Shown: piece by piece, positions 17,101 to 24,590 of the stretch
Position numbering within the stretch: the first letter of the stretch is position 1
Layout: the number at the start of each line of letters is the position of its first letter
NCBI RefSeq assembly: GCF_016583985.1
Contig: NZ_NRSD01000028.1
Location: forward strand, 1 to 50,651
Source: Thiocapsa imhoffii
GTDB lineage: Bacteria; Pseudomonadota; Gammaproteobacteria; Chromatiales; Chromatiaceae
DNA length: 50,651 nt
Direction: 5' to 3'
Translations under genes and position numbers: made by a program
The notes under the pieces: generated by a model
The model's database searches: none
Seen by the model: the letters and a program-made list of their open reading frames with translations, nothing else
Told to the model about the DNA's origin: nothing

Positions 17101-18265
17101 CTCGGGGAATGAGCGGTTTTGGGAAATCTATGAGGGAGGGATGAGGGATGAGGGGCGAGGGGTTAGTAAAGAGTTATCAGGATCTCATCGTCTGGCAGAA
17201 ATCGATGGAGCTGGTCGAGCGAGTCTACCGGATGACCAAGACCTTTCCGGCGGAGGAACGCTACGGTCTGAGCAATCAAATTCGGCGAGCAGCAGTTTCG
17301 ATACCATCGAACATCGCGGAGGGTCATGCACGCCAGATCAAGGCGGAGTATCGGAACTTCCTTTCGATCGCCCAGGGGTCGAGGGCCGAAGTGGAAACGC
17401 AGACGTTGATCGCCATCAGGCTGGGCTACGTTACGAATCCGCAAGTCGAAACGATTCTCTCGCTACTGACGGAGCTATCGAAGATGCTCAATGCGCTGCA
17501 AAGCAAACTCGCCCCTCATCCCTAACCCCTAACCCCTTCCCCCCAGACGAAGACGGCATCCTCCCCATCACCGACACCGATTGGTTTGATGACGATGCCG
17601 CCCACCGCTTGGTCGAGTTCATCGCGGTCGCATGGGGGGAAGTGGAGAGTGGTGAGTTGAGAGTGGAGAGTGAAGACGGGGAAAGGGATCGGCGAAAAAT
17701 CGACGCATCCGAAAACACCCCACTCACCACTCACCACTCATCACTCACCACTCATTTAGAAGAGAACCTCAGCTTCCTAGCCAACAACCTCTCCCCCAAG
17801 AAGGGCGAATCCAGCCGCGACACCATCCGCCGCTATCTGAGCGACCGCTTCTTCAAGAACCATCTCCAAACCTACAAAAACCGCCCGATCTACTGGTGTT
17901 TCTCCAGCGGCAAGCAGAAGGCCTTCCAGTGCCTCGTCTACCTGCACCGCTACCACGAGGGTACCCTGGCCCGAATGCGCATGGAGTACGTGGTGCCGCT
18001 GCAGAGCAAGATGGCCGCCCGCATCGACAAGCTCAGTGACGACATCCAGTCCGCCAGCACGAGCGCTCAGGCCAAGCGCCTGCAAAAGGAGCGCGACAAG
18101 CTCGTCAAACAGCTCGACGAGCTGCGCCGCTTCGACGAGCAACTCCGCCACTACGCCGATCAGCGCATCGCCCTGGATCTCGACGACGGCGTCAAGGTCA
18201 ACTATGGCAAGTTCGGCAACCTGCTGGCCGAGGTGAAGACGGTCACGGGGCAGAAAAGTGACTGA
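14144..18265 (+). CDS. pglX: BREX adenine-specific DNA methyltransferase PglX (BrxX) with two in-frame insertions
   Basis: A 1373-residue N6-adenine methyltransferase that marks host DNA at the BREX motif and helps recognise unmodified phage DNA. The start MQTAKLKTYAPKARRDFIAA is the family N-terminus. The SAM-binding motif VLDPACGSGHILVVAYDVL is near residue 307 and catalytic NPPY (DAVVANPPYMGSGG) near residue 485. A more AT-rich variable target-recognition stretch follows (about 15600-16750). Two insertions interrupt the C-terminal part: 133 codons at 17138-17536 and 38 codons at 17641-17754. Both keep the frame. Without them the protein would be 1202 residues, near the usual length, reading YEG-FPPDEDGILPITDTDW and VAWGE-EENLSFLA. 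The conserved C-terminus ESSRDTIRRYLSDRF..PIYWCFSSGKQKAF is intact. No Shine-Dalgarno is seen, since a heptamer arm abuts the start. Whether the insert-bearing protein folds is unknown. Confidence 0.93.
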   Translation: MQTAKLKTYAPKARRDFIAAVTRRAAKLGLTAKGVSPIRDEGQLVFIEGQPYPKSVGGQRAKLAKRIAQQGFEPVMEATAYTWFNRFAAIRYMELHGYLDHSFRVLSHPGGSALPEILEHAHHLDLPGLDRARVMDLKLDGTRDEELYRDLLLAQCRALHQAMPFLFESLDDATELLLPENLLQTDSLIRELVTAIPEDNWQEIEIIGWLYQFYISEKKDQVIGKVVKSEDIPAATQLFTPNWIVQYLVQNSVGRLWLMANPASTLTSQWPYYIQPAEQTPEVQAQLNALIQTRMDEDGGSLSPESITVLDPACGSGHILVVAYDVLKAIYLERGYQARAIPRLILEENLYGLDIDDRAAQMAGFALLMKARADDRRLLDQAPKLNVLSLQESKGLDADMLAQAINAGGAELVEVAQLRWLIDTFEHAKTFGSLIQTGQKHTSNLPKLQSIVHQSMQMGDLYAQAAAQDVLPLVQQAIVLGMQFDAVVANPPYMGSGGMNGLLRAFATNSFSDAKSDIFACFMERAYTLTKSTGYSAMVTMLGWMFLSSFQNMRERLLREKSIVTMAQIGYNSFPSMNSKIAQATAFSIFNRHVEGMSGVYIDLNGASQSANKEEVFLTQPAEDRFKVIGDDFSKFPSSTIAFWVPRFVMDIFASSPALGDIYSAKSGVMTGDDEFFLKYWYELDFSSIGFNCTSEKETLASQKFFPMNKEEGFRKWSGRYTTVLRYVNHGAEHAARDDINYRLREKGLYFKEGISWGDVTSGPISFRYQRSGLIFAARAPTIFSNDKVLLAFLNSKVANYFCGLINPTLSFNLIDLYQLPFLKADFNSFHPEIEKSVDALVKLSEGDWDVYERSWDFQSFPFLAVEAEPASLLEVTYSAWSTMNRETITEMQRIEGENNRLFINAYGLQDELTPDVPIEQITLTVNPAYRYGKKLADDDWSVEHGFGEELETRFREDTMQELVSYAIGCMMGRYRLDRPGLVYAHSGNERFWEIYEGGMRDEGRGVSKELSGSHRLAEIDGAGRASLPDDQDLSGGGTLRSEQSNSASSSFDTIEHRGGSCTPDQGGVSELPFDRPGVEGRSGNADVDRHQAGLRYESASRNDSLATDGAIEDAQCAAKQTRPSSLTPNPFPPDEDGILPITDTDWFDDDAAHRLVEFIAVAWGEVESGELRVESEDGERDRRKIDASENTPLTTHHSSLTTHLEENLSFLANNLSPKKGESSRDTIRRYLSDRFFKNHLQTYKNRPIYWCFSSGKQKAFQCLVYLHRYHEGTLARMRMEYVVPLQSKMAARIDKLSDDIQSASTSAQAKRLQKERDKLVKQLDELRRFDEQLRHYADQRIALDLDDGVKVNYGKFGNLLAEVKTVTGQKSD
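17138..17536 (+). mobile_element. Heptamer-arm element E3 inserted in frame within pglX, carrying an IVP gene
   Basis: The left arm is GGGATGA, GGGATGA, GGGGCGA, GGGGTTA (17138-17165). The right arm is TCGCCCC, TCATCCC, TAACCCC, TAACCCC (17509-17536). These are the same units in inverted orientation but in a different order. A perfect 15-base inverted match lies at 17145-17159/17508-17522. The total is 399 bases, exactly 133 codons, starting on a pglX codon boundary. The interior is almost entirely one IVP gene, whose ATG lies in the left arm and whose TAA lies in the right arm. The GGGGTTA/GGGATGA unit type differs from the AGTGGNN arms elsewhere in the locus. Confidence 0.85.
17148..17525 (+). 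CDS. Four-helix-bundle protein, IVP/S23 (23S rRNA intervening-sequence protein) family, nested in pglX
   Basis: A 125-residue protein with the family signature: SYQDLIVWQKSMELVERVYR, then YGLSNQIRRAAVSIPSNIAE and FLSIAQGSRAEVETQTLIA. It is read in the +1 frame relative to pglX, wholly inside it. Family members form four-helix bundles, are encoded in intervening sequences of bacterial 23S rRNA, and are related to the Avd accessory protein of diversity-generating retroelements. Their biochemical role is not settled. The start and stop both lie in the heptamer arms, so gene and element are coextensive. It is closely similar to the copy at 24646. All helices are present, so it is probably expressible. 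Confidence 0.85.
   Translation: MRGEGLVKSYQDLIVWQKSMELVERVYRMTKTFPAEERYGLSNQIRRAAVSIPSNIAEGHARQIKAEYRNFLSIAQGSRAEVETQTLIAIRLGYVTNPQVETILSLLTELSKMLNALQSKLAPHP
17641..17754 (+). mobile_element. Heptamer-arm element E4, empty, in frame within pglX
   Basis: The left arm is AGTGGAG, AGTGGTG, AGTTGAG, AGTGGAG, AGTGAAG (17641-17675), five units. The right arm is CCACTCA three times, TCACTCA, CCACTCA (17720-17754), five units, inverted. The 44-base interior has no gene. The total is 114 bases, 38 codons, so the pglX frame is kept. It interrupts the conserved join VAWGE-EENLSFLA, adding a hydrophilic Ser/Glu- and Thr/His-rich loop. It looks like a MITE-like, non-coding form of the IVP-bearing element at 24591, with which it shares unit sequence. 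Confidence 0.8.
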
Positions 18266-18509
18266 TCACGTGCCCGAGTTTGAGCTGATCGGAGAAATCA
18301 CCGATGTCGAATTGATCGCACGCAGCACCGGAATCCGTGATCTATCCCGACTGAACCGGCAGTACGGAAAAGGCAAATGGCGCAAGCTGAAGGGATATGC
18401 GCTGATTCGCTTGATCAATGGCCGCGAGCGCAGAGCAGAGCTTCATTGGTACGAGGCTCACGGTATTGGAAGGCGAGAAATCAAACGAAAACGGTACCTA
18501 GACTCATGA
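18258..18509 (+). CDS. Small basic hypothetical protein downstream of pglX
   Basis: An 83-residue protein of unrecognised function, overlapping the pglX end by 8 bases from a GTG start. It has no signal peptide. The N-terminal half is acidic (FELIGEITDVELIARSTGIR) and the C-terminal half strongly basic (GRREIKRKRYLDS), with a TGIRDLSRLNRQYGKGKWRKLKG segment in between. Its tight overlap with pglX and with the next gene suggests the three are translated together. A role connected with BREX is inferred only from position. Confidence 0.7.
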   Translation: MTDHVPEFELIGEITDVELIARSTGIRDLSRLNRQYGKGKWRKLKGYALIRLINGRERRAELHWYEAHGIGRREIKRKRYLDS

Positions 18510-18739
18510 TTAATCCTGATGATTTAATAAGGTATGTGGTCTGTATCGATAACTCCGGCTATCCCGCCTCTCTCGAACGCCACAAGATCTATCGCGTCCT
18601 CCCGGACGAAGAAGCGGCGTCGGACGGCGATATTCGCGTCATCGATGAAAGCGGCGAAGATTACCTCTACTCTGCGGATCGGTTTGTGCCGATCGAGCTT
18701 CCATCGGCAGTGGAAAAATCTTTTGAAATCGCGGCGTAA
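18506..18739 (+). CDS. Small acidic hypothetical protein
   Basis: A 77-residue protein with no recognised family. It overlaps the preceding gene by ATGA. The sequence (YVVCIDNSGYPASLERHKIY, then RVLPDEEAASDGDIRVIDES) looks like a compact beta-rich SH3-like fold, which is speculation from the pattern. Small genes like this often trail modification genes in defence loci. It is the last gene before a 600-base non-coding gap, so it may end the pglX transcript. Confidence 0.65.
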   Translation: MINPDDLIRYVVCIDNSGYPASLERHKIYRVLPDEEAASDGDIRVIDESGEDYLYSADRFVPIELPSAVEKSFEIAA

Positions 18740-19351
18740 AGCGTGGCAGGACCGAAAAGCGAGTGATGCGAGCGCGGAGAGAGCAACCATGCCCGGAATC
18801 GGGCTTGCTCGTCAGTTCGGCCACTTCGGCGGGCAACGTGCGTAGTCAAGCGATCTTGGCCTGACATGATCAGGGCTGGAAGCCCTGACGACGCATGTCA
18901 CGCGCGCCGCTGGTCGGGATAACGATCAAGGCATCCAGAGTCTGAAGCCGTATGCAAAGCTATACGAGCAGATTCACAGGAGACTCAAGTGAACAGCACA
19001 CTGATTCAGTTTATGGCAGCCGAGCAGGTTGGTGATTCGTGTGCTCGTTCCCACGCTCCAGCGTGGGGATGCCGTCCGGCCGCTCCAGCGGCCCATGTGC
19101 CGACTCGACGCTGGAGCGTCGACACTTGCTCCCACGCTGGAGCGCGGGAGCCAGACTGCAAGACGGCCAACCCAATAATCACTCGCTCGTGACACCCGCT
19201 CTGCGGTGTCACGCATGCCCCTGGCGCTCTGCGCCACGTGCCACGATGGCCGGAGTTACGAGGAAGGCCGAGAGTTGCCGACAGGTCACAGGTGATCCGG
19301 GGAATCTATGAACGATCGAGACTGCATCAGCGCCAAATTCGGTAACCGTGA
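18740..19351. repeat. Intergenic palindrome cluster between pglX cluster and ATPase gene
   Basis: About 610 bases with no supported gene. It contains a run of perfect or near-perfect palindromes: 19050-19067 (CCCACGCTCCAGCGTGGG), 19077-19092, 19105-19122, 19129-19152, 19190-19211 (TGACACC..GGTGTCA) and 19222-19236. The first four share the core GCTCCAGC/GCTGGAGC at the apex or its flank, so they are copies of one REP-like unit. They could act as terminators between the pglX cluster and the ATPase gene, or as REP-type mobile sequences. Confidence 0.7.
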
Positions 19352-20596
19352 ATGAATAGCGATCAGCCTGACCTTCCGGAGATGGAAACGGCCCCGGCTC
19401 CGCCCGACGCACCCTTTCGACTTCGGTTCGTCTATGTCGACAACTTTAAGTCTCTCGTCGAATTTCATCTGAATCTTGACGCCTTTACCTGCTTGATCGG
19501 TCTGAACGGGTCGGGTAAATCGACAGTCATTCAGGCGATTGATTTTATTGCACAGCTCTTCAAAGGCGATGTTTCCGGTTGGCTTGCGCAACGGCAGTGG
19601 AAGCCTGGTGATCTCAATTCTAAGCTCGTCGGAAAAAGCAACATTCATGTTGTATTGGAGGTTTCTCGGGGCACGACGAAGTTTATCTGGGTCGGAAGCT
19701 TCAACCGGACCTCGATGAAATGCACAGGAGAAACACTCGAAATCGGCAAAAAGGTGGCTCTGGCGGTTTCCAACGGGCACTGTTGGTTCGGTGACGCGAG
19801 TAAAGAGAGGAAGTTAGCGGAGCAAACCAAAATTCATTTCGAATACGAAGGCTCGATCCTGTCTCAACTCAAAGACGAGGTGCTTCCCGATCGATTGTTG
19901 TCATTGAAACATTTTCTTCAAGGCATCGCATCACTCGATCTTTTGGCGCCGCATCTCTTGCGGAAGAAGACAAGCCAAAGCCTGGGAGCACTCGGAATGG
20001 GCGGCGAGCGACTGTCGGCGTTCTTATACGAGCTTTCAACGGCGCAAAGACAGGCGTTGGGAAAACAGCTCAAAGAAGCCTATCCTCACGTGAGCGATCT
20101 CGTAACCCGTTCGTTGCGCGCCGGTTGGAAGGAGCTTGGCGTGAACGAGCATTTCGGTGGCAAGAAGGTCTATACCGAGGCGCGCCATATCAATGACGGC
20201 ATGCTCCGACTGATGGCGATCCTGGCGGAAGTGTTGACGGATGCGCAATTTCTGCTCTTCGATGAGATCGAGAACGGGATCAACCCGGAGCTGGTCGAGT
20301 TTCTGATGGATACCCTGATCAACGCGAAACAGCAGATCCTGGTCACGACCCACAGTCCGATGATCCTGAATTATCTTGATGACGAAGTTGCCCGCAAGGG
20401 TGTGCAGTATCTCTATCGAACGCCGGAAGGCTTCACGCGTGCGGTGCCCTTTTTCGAAATTCCGTCGATGGCCGCGAAGCTGAAAGTGATGGGGCCTGGC
20501 GAAGCCTTCTTCGACACTCAGTTGGCACTTTTAGCCGACGAGATCGCGACCATGCCCAAACCCGACAAGGACGACGACCGTGCTGATCCTCGTTAG
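19352..20596 (+). CDS. AAA family ATPase (SMC/OLD-type, AAA_21-like)
   Basis: A 414-residue ABC/SMC-like ATPase. Walker A is CLIGLNGSGKSTVIQAIDFI (near residue 50), Walker B is QFLLFDEIENGINPELVEF, and the H-loop is ILVTTHSPMILNYLDDE. The YVDNFKSLVEF opening is typical of OLD/RecF-like defence ATPases. It overlaps the next gene by 17 bases. ATPase plus small partner pairs of this kind are common accessory modules inside defence islands, where the ATPase senses infection and controls an effector. Here the partner is frameshifted, so the pair may be inactive. Placement between pglX and pglZ is a known spot for accessory genes. Confidence 0.85.
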   Translation: MNSDQPDLPEMETAPAPPDAPFRLRFVYVDNFKSLVEFHLNLDAFTCLIGLNGSGKSTVIQAIDFIAQLFKGDVSGWLAQRQWKPGDLNSKLVGKSNIHVVLEVSRGTTKFIWVGSFNRTSMKCTGETLEIGKKVALAVSNGHCWFGDASKERKLAEQTKIHFEYEGSILSQLKDEVLPDRLLSLKHFLQGIASLDLLAPHLLRKKTSQSLGALGMGGERLSAFLYELSTAQRQALGKQLKEAYPHVSDLVTRSLRAGWKELGVNEHFGGKKVYTEARHINDGMLRLMAILAEVLTDAQFLLFDEIENGINPELVEFLMDTLINAKQQILVTTHSPMILNYLDDEVARKGVQYLYRTPEGFTRAVPFFEIPSMAAKLKVMGPGEAFFDTQLALLADEIATMPKPDKDDDRADPR

Positions 20597-21325
20597 CGGC
20601 GAGGGACCGACCGATATGGGGCAGTGCAGCGGAGAGTCCTCGATCGGAGACGCGGCCTTCCAACCCGGCCCCATGGCTTGGTTGGTTGATCAGATCGCCG
20701 AGGCGTCGGAAGGTTATCCGTTCGTGGCCGCGGGGCTGATGGTTGTGTTTCGGAACAGACGCTCGATCGGAGATCCAAGTCGCTTAGGCCGCCGAGCTTG
20801 CCTGGACGCAGACGCGGCAAAGAAACCGCTTACTATTTTCGCAATGCACGGGCGCTCGCAGTCACGGCCGGTGAGCTTGCCGCGAGGTCGAGCCAGTCAG
20901 TCGTTGCGGTCCTGTTTCGTGACGCCGACGGCACCCAGTCGGCGGGTCGCGGAGACTGGCAAGCAAAGTGGGACTCGATGATCAAGGGTTTCGACTACGA
21001 GCGCTTTGCCACGGGCGTTCCGATGATCCCGAAACCAAAATCGGAGGCGTGGTTGCTCTGTGCACTCAAGACGACACAACCCTACCAGCATTGCGAGGCA
21101 CTGGAGTTTGAGTCCGGAAACGACAACGCACCCCGTTCGCTCAAGGCGCAATTGGCGGATGCGCTTGGCGAAAGGCCGAACGCCGCGGGTCTGGCCGAGC
21201 TTGTTCGCTCGGGCCGGGTCGATGCCAGCCGAATCGATATGCCAAGCTTTTCAGCCTTCAAGGTTCGCCTTGAGGGATGCCTACAACGTCCTGGGCAGAG
21301 TGACGGCTCGGCGGTCAGAGGTTAG
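20580..21325 (+). pseudogene. ATPase partner protein (TOPRIM/DUF4276-like), split by a frameshift
   Basis: The first frame (GTG at 20580) reads MLILVSGEGPTDMGQC, then FQPGPMAWLVDQIAEASEGY and PFVAAGL. The second frame (from about 20741) continues GCVSEQTLDRRSKSLRPPSL, PGRRRGKETAYYFRNARALA and VVAVLFRDADGTQS to 21325. The GEGPTD and RDADGT segments resemble the two acidic motifs of TOPRIM-type nucleases or the DUF4276 family. A one-base change near 20735-20741 would restore a single protein of about 247 residues. It is either a recent inactivation or a sequencing error. The TAG stop is provided by the heptamer sequence TTAGTGGAT at 21322. Confidence 0.7.
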
Positions 21326-21374
21326 TGGATGGTCAAAAACAGCTATCCACTCTCCACTCTCCACTCTCCACTCA
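21322..21374 (+). repeat. Heptamer-arm mini-element E5
   Basis: A short left segment TTAGTGGAT (21322-21330) is followed, after 16 bases, by CCACTCT three times and CCACTCA (21347-21374). This is the same arm chemistry as the IVP elements but with almost no interior, so it can be read as a collapsed or minimal form. It supplies the stop of the preceding gene and lies 34 bases before the Uma2 start. Confidence 0.65.
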
Positions 21375-21408
21375 TCGCAAAATGCATGGCCGACGCGAGG
21401 TGTGATCC

Positions 21409-21969
21409 ATGACACAGCCTGCCGAACGACTCGCCCGCTACGAAGACCTGCTTGCCTTACCGGAGGGCTTGGTCGGGGAGATTCTATGCGGCACGCTCTA
21501 CACCCATCCCCGTCCTGCGCCACGGCATGCTCATGCCTACTCGGCGCTCGGCTATCTGATCGGGGGGCCGTTTGGAGGCGGCATTGGGGGGCCGGGCGAC
21601 TGGTGGATCATCGATGAGCCCGAGTTCCACCTCGGCGGGGACATCATGGTGCCGGATCTCGCCGGTTGGCGCCGCGAACGCATGACCAGGCTGCCGGAAG
21701 CGGCCGGGTTCGAGCTGTCGCCGGACTGGGTCTGCGAGATCCTTTCGCCGTCCACCGCGCGCACGGATCGGGCGATCAAGATGCCTGTCTATGCTCGGGA
21801 GGGGGTCGCACATCTGTGGCTGGTCGATCCAGATGCGCAAACCCTGGAGGTCTACGCGCTCCAGGAAGGCCGCCGGTGGCTCTTGCTCGATACACTGAAG
21901 GAGGGCGATCGCGTGTCCCAAGCGCCATTCGAGGCGGTCACCTTTGCGCTCGACGCCTTATGGGCCTGA
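21409..21969 (+). CDS. Uma2-family endonuclease (DUF820, PD-(D/E)XK fold)
   Basis: A 186-residue Uma2/DUF820 protein. Family pattern: RYEDLLALPEGLVGEILCGT at the start, then IIDEPEFHLGGDIMVPDLAGW with the catalytic-type Asp, and DWVCEILSPSTARTDRAIKM with Glu and the downstream Lys. YAREGVAHLWLVDPDAQTLE is the usual closing region. The fold is a restriction-endonuclease-like nuclease whose cellular role is not established. GAGGTG precedes the ATG. It sits 11 bases upstream of pglZ, so the two are co-transcribed. Confidence 0.9.
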   Translation: MTQPAERLARYEDLLALPEGLVGEILCGTLYTHPRPAPRHAHAYSALGYLIGGPFGGGIGGPGDWWIIDEPEFHLGGDIMVPDLAGWRRERMTRLPEAAGFELSPDWVCEILSPSTARTDRAIKMPVYAREGVAHLWLVDPDAQTLEVYALQEGRRWLLLDTLKEGDRVSQAPFEAVTFALDALWA

Positions 21970-21980
21970 CGGGGGAGCGA

Positions 21981-24587
21981 ATGGATGTTCGACGCATTCG
22001 CGACGCACTCGCGAGCCAATTCGATACAGAGAGTCGCCGCCTCGTCTTCTGGCACGACCCGGATCTTGAGTTCGAAGAGGTTTTGCCTTCGCTGGATCTT
22101 GAGGGTGTCACGCTGCTGCGCCTCGACGAGCATCCTACGCTTGCGGTCAAGGTCCGCTTGGAGCAGGAGGACCCGACCGGCCGCTACCTGCTCTACGCCC
22201 CCTTCGCTCCAGCTGCGCCGGAGCAGGACTGGCTGCTCGACATCCGCCTCTACAGCGCCAGCTTCAGCGCGGATCGGGCTTCAATGTTGCTCGCGGACCT
22301 TGGGCTCGCGCAGCAGTCGCTCCGGCAGCACCTCGCCGAACGGGCCAAGTTTTTCGCGAATCGGGAGCGGCTGGACCGCCTGAAGAAGCTTGTTGGCCCG
22401 AGCGACGACGCACTCGACATTGACCGCAAAATCATCGCCGTGTTGACTAAGGCAGACCAGCCGGAACTCTTCAACGTCCTGATCTCCCTGTTCGACGGCA
22501 TCCCCAGCGGCAATCTCGATACGCCCCCGCCCGCCTGGGAGGACATGGAGAAATACGAGGTCCAGCCCGCGTTTTGGGTGCTGGCGGCGAGCCACTTCGG
22601 CTATCAGGAGCAGGCGCCGAGCCTCAAGAACCTGCTGATCCGACTCCTGGTTTCGGACTTTGCCCATGCCTGCCGTGCTCCGCTCCCTGACGGGCTCAAG
22701 CATCTGACGCTGTCTCGTCAGGGCACGGCCAATGCGGTGGTGTGCTTGGCGCAGTGGCGCGACAGCAGTACTCGCGGGTCGTCTTACGAGACCTTGTCCG
22801 CCGCGGTGGCGGAGGCGGTGAAGCTGGAGCACCACCTGGGATCCCTGGAGATCGAGGATCTGACGGAGGTCAAGACCTTTCTTTTGGTTGAGAAGACCAT
22901 CGCTCGCCGGCTGCGCGATCGCGTGATGGAGACCTCGGATGCGATCAAACCGGAGGCCATCCGGGCCATCGCCTCACGCCGGCAGGACGGCTACTGGGCC
23001 GCCCCGGCGTTGCCCGACACGGGCTTCGCTCCGCGCCGGGCGCTGCATGCGGTCTATCAGGCGTTGCAAGCCGCAACCGACCTCCTCGCCTTGCGCAACC
23101 AGCACCTCGGCAGTTTGACCCAGCCAGACGCGACGGCGTTGTTCCGGGCCTACACCGGCGCACTGTTTCGCTTCGATCAGCTCTACCGCCACTTCTGCGA
23201 GGCCGCGGACTTTGCGGAGTCACGCGATTGGGACATCCTCAAATCCCTGCGCAAGAAGGTCGAGAAGGCTTACGGCAACGGATTCCTGACTGAGCTGGCA
23301 CTGGAATGGAACACGCACCTGGAGGCCGGCCTACTCGGTCTGTGGCGGATCGAGGGGGTCCCGAACCAGCAGGCATTCTATGAGCGGGAAGTCGCGCCGG
23401 TGTTGGCGAAGGGAGCCGACCGCCGGGTTTTTGTCATCGTCAGCGACGCCTTCCGCTACGAGGCGGCGCAAGAACTCGCCGAGCAGCTCAACGGCAAGTA
23501 CCGCTTCGATGCGGAGCTATCGGCACAGCTCGGGGTGCTGCCGTCCTATACGGGGCTCGGCATGGCGGCGCTGCTTCCGCACAACGGGCTCGACTACAGC
23601 GAGAGCGGCGTCATTCGGGTCGATGGCCTGCCCTGCGGCTCGCTGGAGCAGCGCGGGAAGGTGTTGGAGTCCGTGCAGGGTGTCGCGGTCAAGGCGGAGA
23701 CCTTCATGGCGATGAAGAAAGATGAGGGTCGCGCCTTCATCAAGCCGCATCGAGTGGTGTATGTCTATCACAACCAGATCGACGCGGTCGGCGACAGCGC
23801 TTCCACCGAAGACGACACCTTCGCTGCCGTGCGCAAGGCGATTGATGAGCTGGCCGACTTGGTGAGCAAGATCATCAACAGTCTGAACGGCAATCATCTG
23901 CTCCTCACCGCCGATCACGGCTTTCTGTTCCGCGAGACCCCGCCGGGAGAGACCGACAAGAACAGCCTGAACGAGAAGCCGGCCGGTACCCTGAAGGCGA
24001 AGAAGCGTTATCTCTTGGGGCGGCACCTGCCTAATAGCGACAAGGCATATCGCGGCTCCACCGCCACGACGGCGGGCGCCGGCGGCGACATGGAGTTCTG
24101 GGTGCCGAAGGGAGCAAACCGCTTCCACTTCGTCGGCGGCTCGCGCTTCGTGCACGGAGGGGCCATGCTGCAGGAGATCGTGGTGCCGATCATCCGTGTT
24201 CAGCACGTCAAGGAAGTCGGCAAGGCGGCCAAGACCAAGACCCGCACGGTTGGCGTCAGCGTGCTCGGCAGCAACTTCAAGGTGACCACTAACCGCCATC
24301 GGTTTCAGTTGATCCAGACCGAGCCGGTGGGGGAGCGCGTCAAGCCGATCACCCTGAAGATCGGGATCTACGATGGCGACGATCCCGTCACCAACGTCGA
24401 GACACTCTCCTTCGACAGCACTTCGCCGGACATGAACCAGTGGAAGAAGACCGTCAGCCTCACGCTTGAAGGGCGACGCTTCGACAGCAAAAAGGTCTTC
24501 GTGCTGATCCTGCGCGACGCCGAGACCGGTGTCGAAGAGGCGCGCTTCGACGTCACCATCGACCTTGCCTTTATCAATGATTTTTGA
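21981..24587 (+). CDS. pglZ: BREX alkaline-phosphatase-superfamily protein PglZ (BREX-1 PglZ A type)
   Basis: An 868-residue core BREX protein. The N-terminus MDVRRIRDALASQF and the WHDPDLEFEEVL segment are typical of the family. The PglZ domain begins near residue 480 with VFVIVSDAFRYEAAQELAEQ (metal-ligand Asp). It continues through LPSYTGLGMAALLPH to LLLTADHGFLFRE near residue 642 (Asp-His ligands) and FVHGGAMLQEIVVPI. PglZ proteins have nuclease or phosphodiesterase-type activity and bind PglX. GGGGAG precedes the start at 21981; an in-frame ATG at 21960 is an alternative. The stop is followed within four bases by a left heptamer arm. Confidence 0.95.
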   Translation: MDVRRIRDALASQFDTESRRLVFWHDPDLEFEEVLPSLDLEGVTLLRLDEHPTLAVKVRLEQEDPTGRYLLYAPFAPAAPEQDWLLDIRLYSASFSADRASMLLADLGLAQQSLRQHLAERAKFFANRERLDRLKKLVGPSDDALDIDRKIIAVLTKADQPELFNVLISLFDGIPSGNLDTPPPAWEDMEKYEVQPAFWVLAASHFGYQEQAPSLKNLLIRLLVSDFAHACRAPLPDGLKHLTLSRQGTANAVVCLAQWRDSSTRGSSYETLSAAVAEAVKLEHHLGSLEIEDLTEVKTFLLVEKTIARRLRDRVMETSDAIKPEAIRAIASRRQDGYWAAPALPDTGFAPRRALHAVYQALQAATDLLALRNQHLGSLTQPDATALFRAYTGALFRFDQLYRHFCEAADFAESRDWDILKSLRKKVEKAYGNGFLTELALEWNTHLEAGLLGLWRIEGVPNQQAFYEREVAPVLAKGADRRVFVIVSDAFRYEAAQELAEQLNGKYRFDAELSAQLGVLPSYTGLGMAALLPHNGLDYSESGVIRVDGLPCGSLEQRGKVLESVQGVAVKAETFMAMKKDEGRAFIKPHRVVYVYHNQIDAVGDSASTEDDTFAAVRKAIDELADLVSKIINSLNGNHLLLTADHGFLFRETPPGETDKNSLNEKPAGTLKAKKRYLLGRHLPNSDKAYRGSTATTAGAGGDMEFWVPKGANRFHFVGGSRFVHGGAMLQEIVVPIIRVQHVKEVGKAAKTKTRTVGVSVLGSNFKVTTNRHRFQLIQTEPVGERVKPITLKIGIYDGDDPVTNVETLSFDSTSPDMNQWKKTVSLTLEGRRFDSKKVFVLILRDAETGVEEARFDVTIDLAFINDF

Positions 24588-24590
24588 GGA

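Noticed and set aside
21666..21980. N-terminal extension of PglZ overlapping Uma2
   Set aside because: The frame is Uma2 sequence read out of phase; GGGGAG plus ATG at 21981 gives the family start.
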